Shown in pieces: positions 63,251 to 64,000 of a DNA stretch of 64,000 bases. How positions within the stretch are numbered: the first letter of the stretch is position 1; each line of letters opens with the position of its first letter. Source of the DNA: Antedon mediterranea (taxonomy: Eukaryota > Echinodermata > Crinoidea > Comatulida > Antedonidae); assembly GCF_964355755.1 (NCBI RefSeq), contig NC_092670.1, positions 19,963,201-20,027,200 of the forward strand, in the 5' to 3' direction. The notes beneath the pieces were generated by a model. That model had not been told where the DNA came from and made no database searches. It was given only the letters and a program-made list of their open reading frames with translations. The position numbers were made by a program, and so were the translations under genes.

Positions 63251-63357
63251 TCTACACTATCAAACTAGTTTGTGATGTGCACAAATAAGGTGGTGATATG
63301 CCCAAATATGGTAGTGATGTGACATCATGTCCATATATGGGCACATCACATTTTTTT
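63251..63357. mobile_element. MITE family A, left part
   Basis: Starts CTACACTATCAAACTAG and runs through CCATATATGG to CACATCACATTT, then stops at an A/T-rich junction without its right TIR. Confidence 0.75.
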
Positions 63358-63479
63358 TATTTACATTTTTGCTACCCTGTACAGGGCAAACATCTTTTAT
63401 AGAATTCATTCATGCATGCATTTAAAGAAAAAAAAAACCTTAAAAAGCTGATCCTAGATTTAAATAATTTTTTAATTTT

Positions 63480-63722
63480 TTTTTAAAAACCATATTTAAT
63501 GAAGGTGATCCATCCAGCAATTGCTGATCATTAGGGACCCTCAGAGGTTCACAAGACAAACATATCAACAAGATGCTCTACATAAACAAAGTCATATTAC
63601 AAGTCTTTGGGAGTGGAGTAATTTGGTCCTTAGAAAAAATCATGACATGTGACGGGACTTGAACCCAGGACCCTTGGAGTGGTAGCCAAGATCATAACCA
63701 CCAAGCCACAACTCCACTCTAA
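63480..63722 (-). mobile_element. tRNA-derived SINE
   Basis: On the minus strand a tRNA-like head has box A TGGCTTGGTGG (63699-63709) and box B GGTTCAAGTCC (63655-63665), followed by a unique body and an A-rich tail near 63480. No cloverleaf functional enough to call a tRNA gene. Just upstream of the RRN3 exons in the window. Confidence 0.75.
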
Positions 63723-64000
63723 TAATATTATTTATTACAATGAAACCGTAAAAAAGGTTAATTTTAGCACAGTACATAAATACATCCATCGACTGTGAAA
63801 TGCTATATCATATTTCCAATATCAAACTAAATATGTACATAAAAAATATTTGGTTAAGCTAAAAATAAATTGAATAGGTGAATAAAGCTATAAATCAGTC
63901 AATAAAACAAATTGATTGGAATTTTACAATATTAATTGGTATCATAACATTTAATAACAATTTTATTTTTATCCTTTTAGTATTATAGATTAAAGCATGT

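Noticed and set aside
63651-63722. Possible tRNA gene on the minus strand
   Set aside because: A and B boxes are present but the sequence continues into a SINE body with an A-rich tail, and arms do not pair as a tRNA.

Overview
The window is AT-rich animal nuclear DNA with short exons, GT-AG introns and dense small repeats. Two features point to a marine deuterostome, most likely an echinoderm: a gene with the EGF-CUB-many-EGF layout known from sea-urchin fibropellins, and several families of short inverted-repeat elements. The species cannot be fixed from sequence alone. There are no prokaryotic features, rRNA genes or CRISPR arrays.

Four protein-coding genes were rebuilt from splice sites, reading phase and domain content. 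(1) Positions 1938-31305, minus strand: a fibropellin-like secreted matrix gene. It has a signal peptide, one EGF, one CUB split over two exons, then 34 consecutive single-exon EGF modules, and it runs off the left edge. Almost every EGF exon is 114 bp with phase 1-1 introns, the arrangement that allows exon shuffling and duplication. Its introns carry four minisatellites (units of 19, 17, 25 and 18 bp), a truncated Penelope-like retroelement with a GIY-YIG ORF, many MITEs, and clear traces of past exon duplication. (2) Positions 39903-49822, minus strand: a complete 11-exon, 734-residue protease. Its order is signal peptide, trypsin-like domain, LDLa, PAN/apple, CUB, CUB, transmembrane helix and short tail. 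This is the reverse of ordinary type II transmembrane serine proteases and is the most unusual gene here. (3) Positions 53261-58023, plus strand: PGS1, the mitochondrial phosphatidylglycerophosphate synthase of cardiolipin synthesis. It has a long Asn/Ser-rich insertion and a GC-AG intron. (4) Positions 59522-62119 and beyond, minus strand: the 3' half of RRN3 (TIF-IA), the RNA polymerase I initiation factor, convergent with PGS1.

The stretch 31.3-39.9 kb between genes 1 and 2 holds no recognisable gene, but has a tRNA-derived SINE-like piece, a 1.05-kb element with hAT-like ends and a large palindrome. The divergent interval 49.8-53.2 kb between the protease and PGS1 holds a MITE, a truncated LINE and a tandem duplication. 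PGS1 and RRN3 are housekeeping genes; they and the two extracellular proteins share no evident pathway. No operon-like logic applies.
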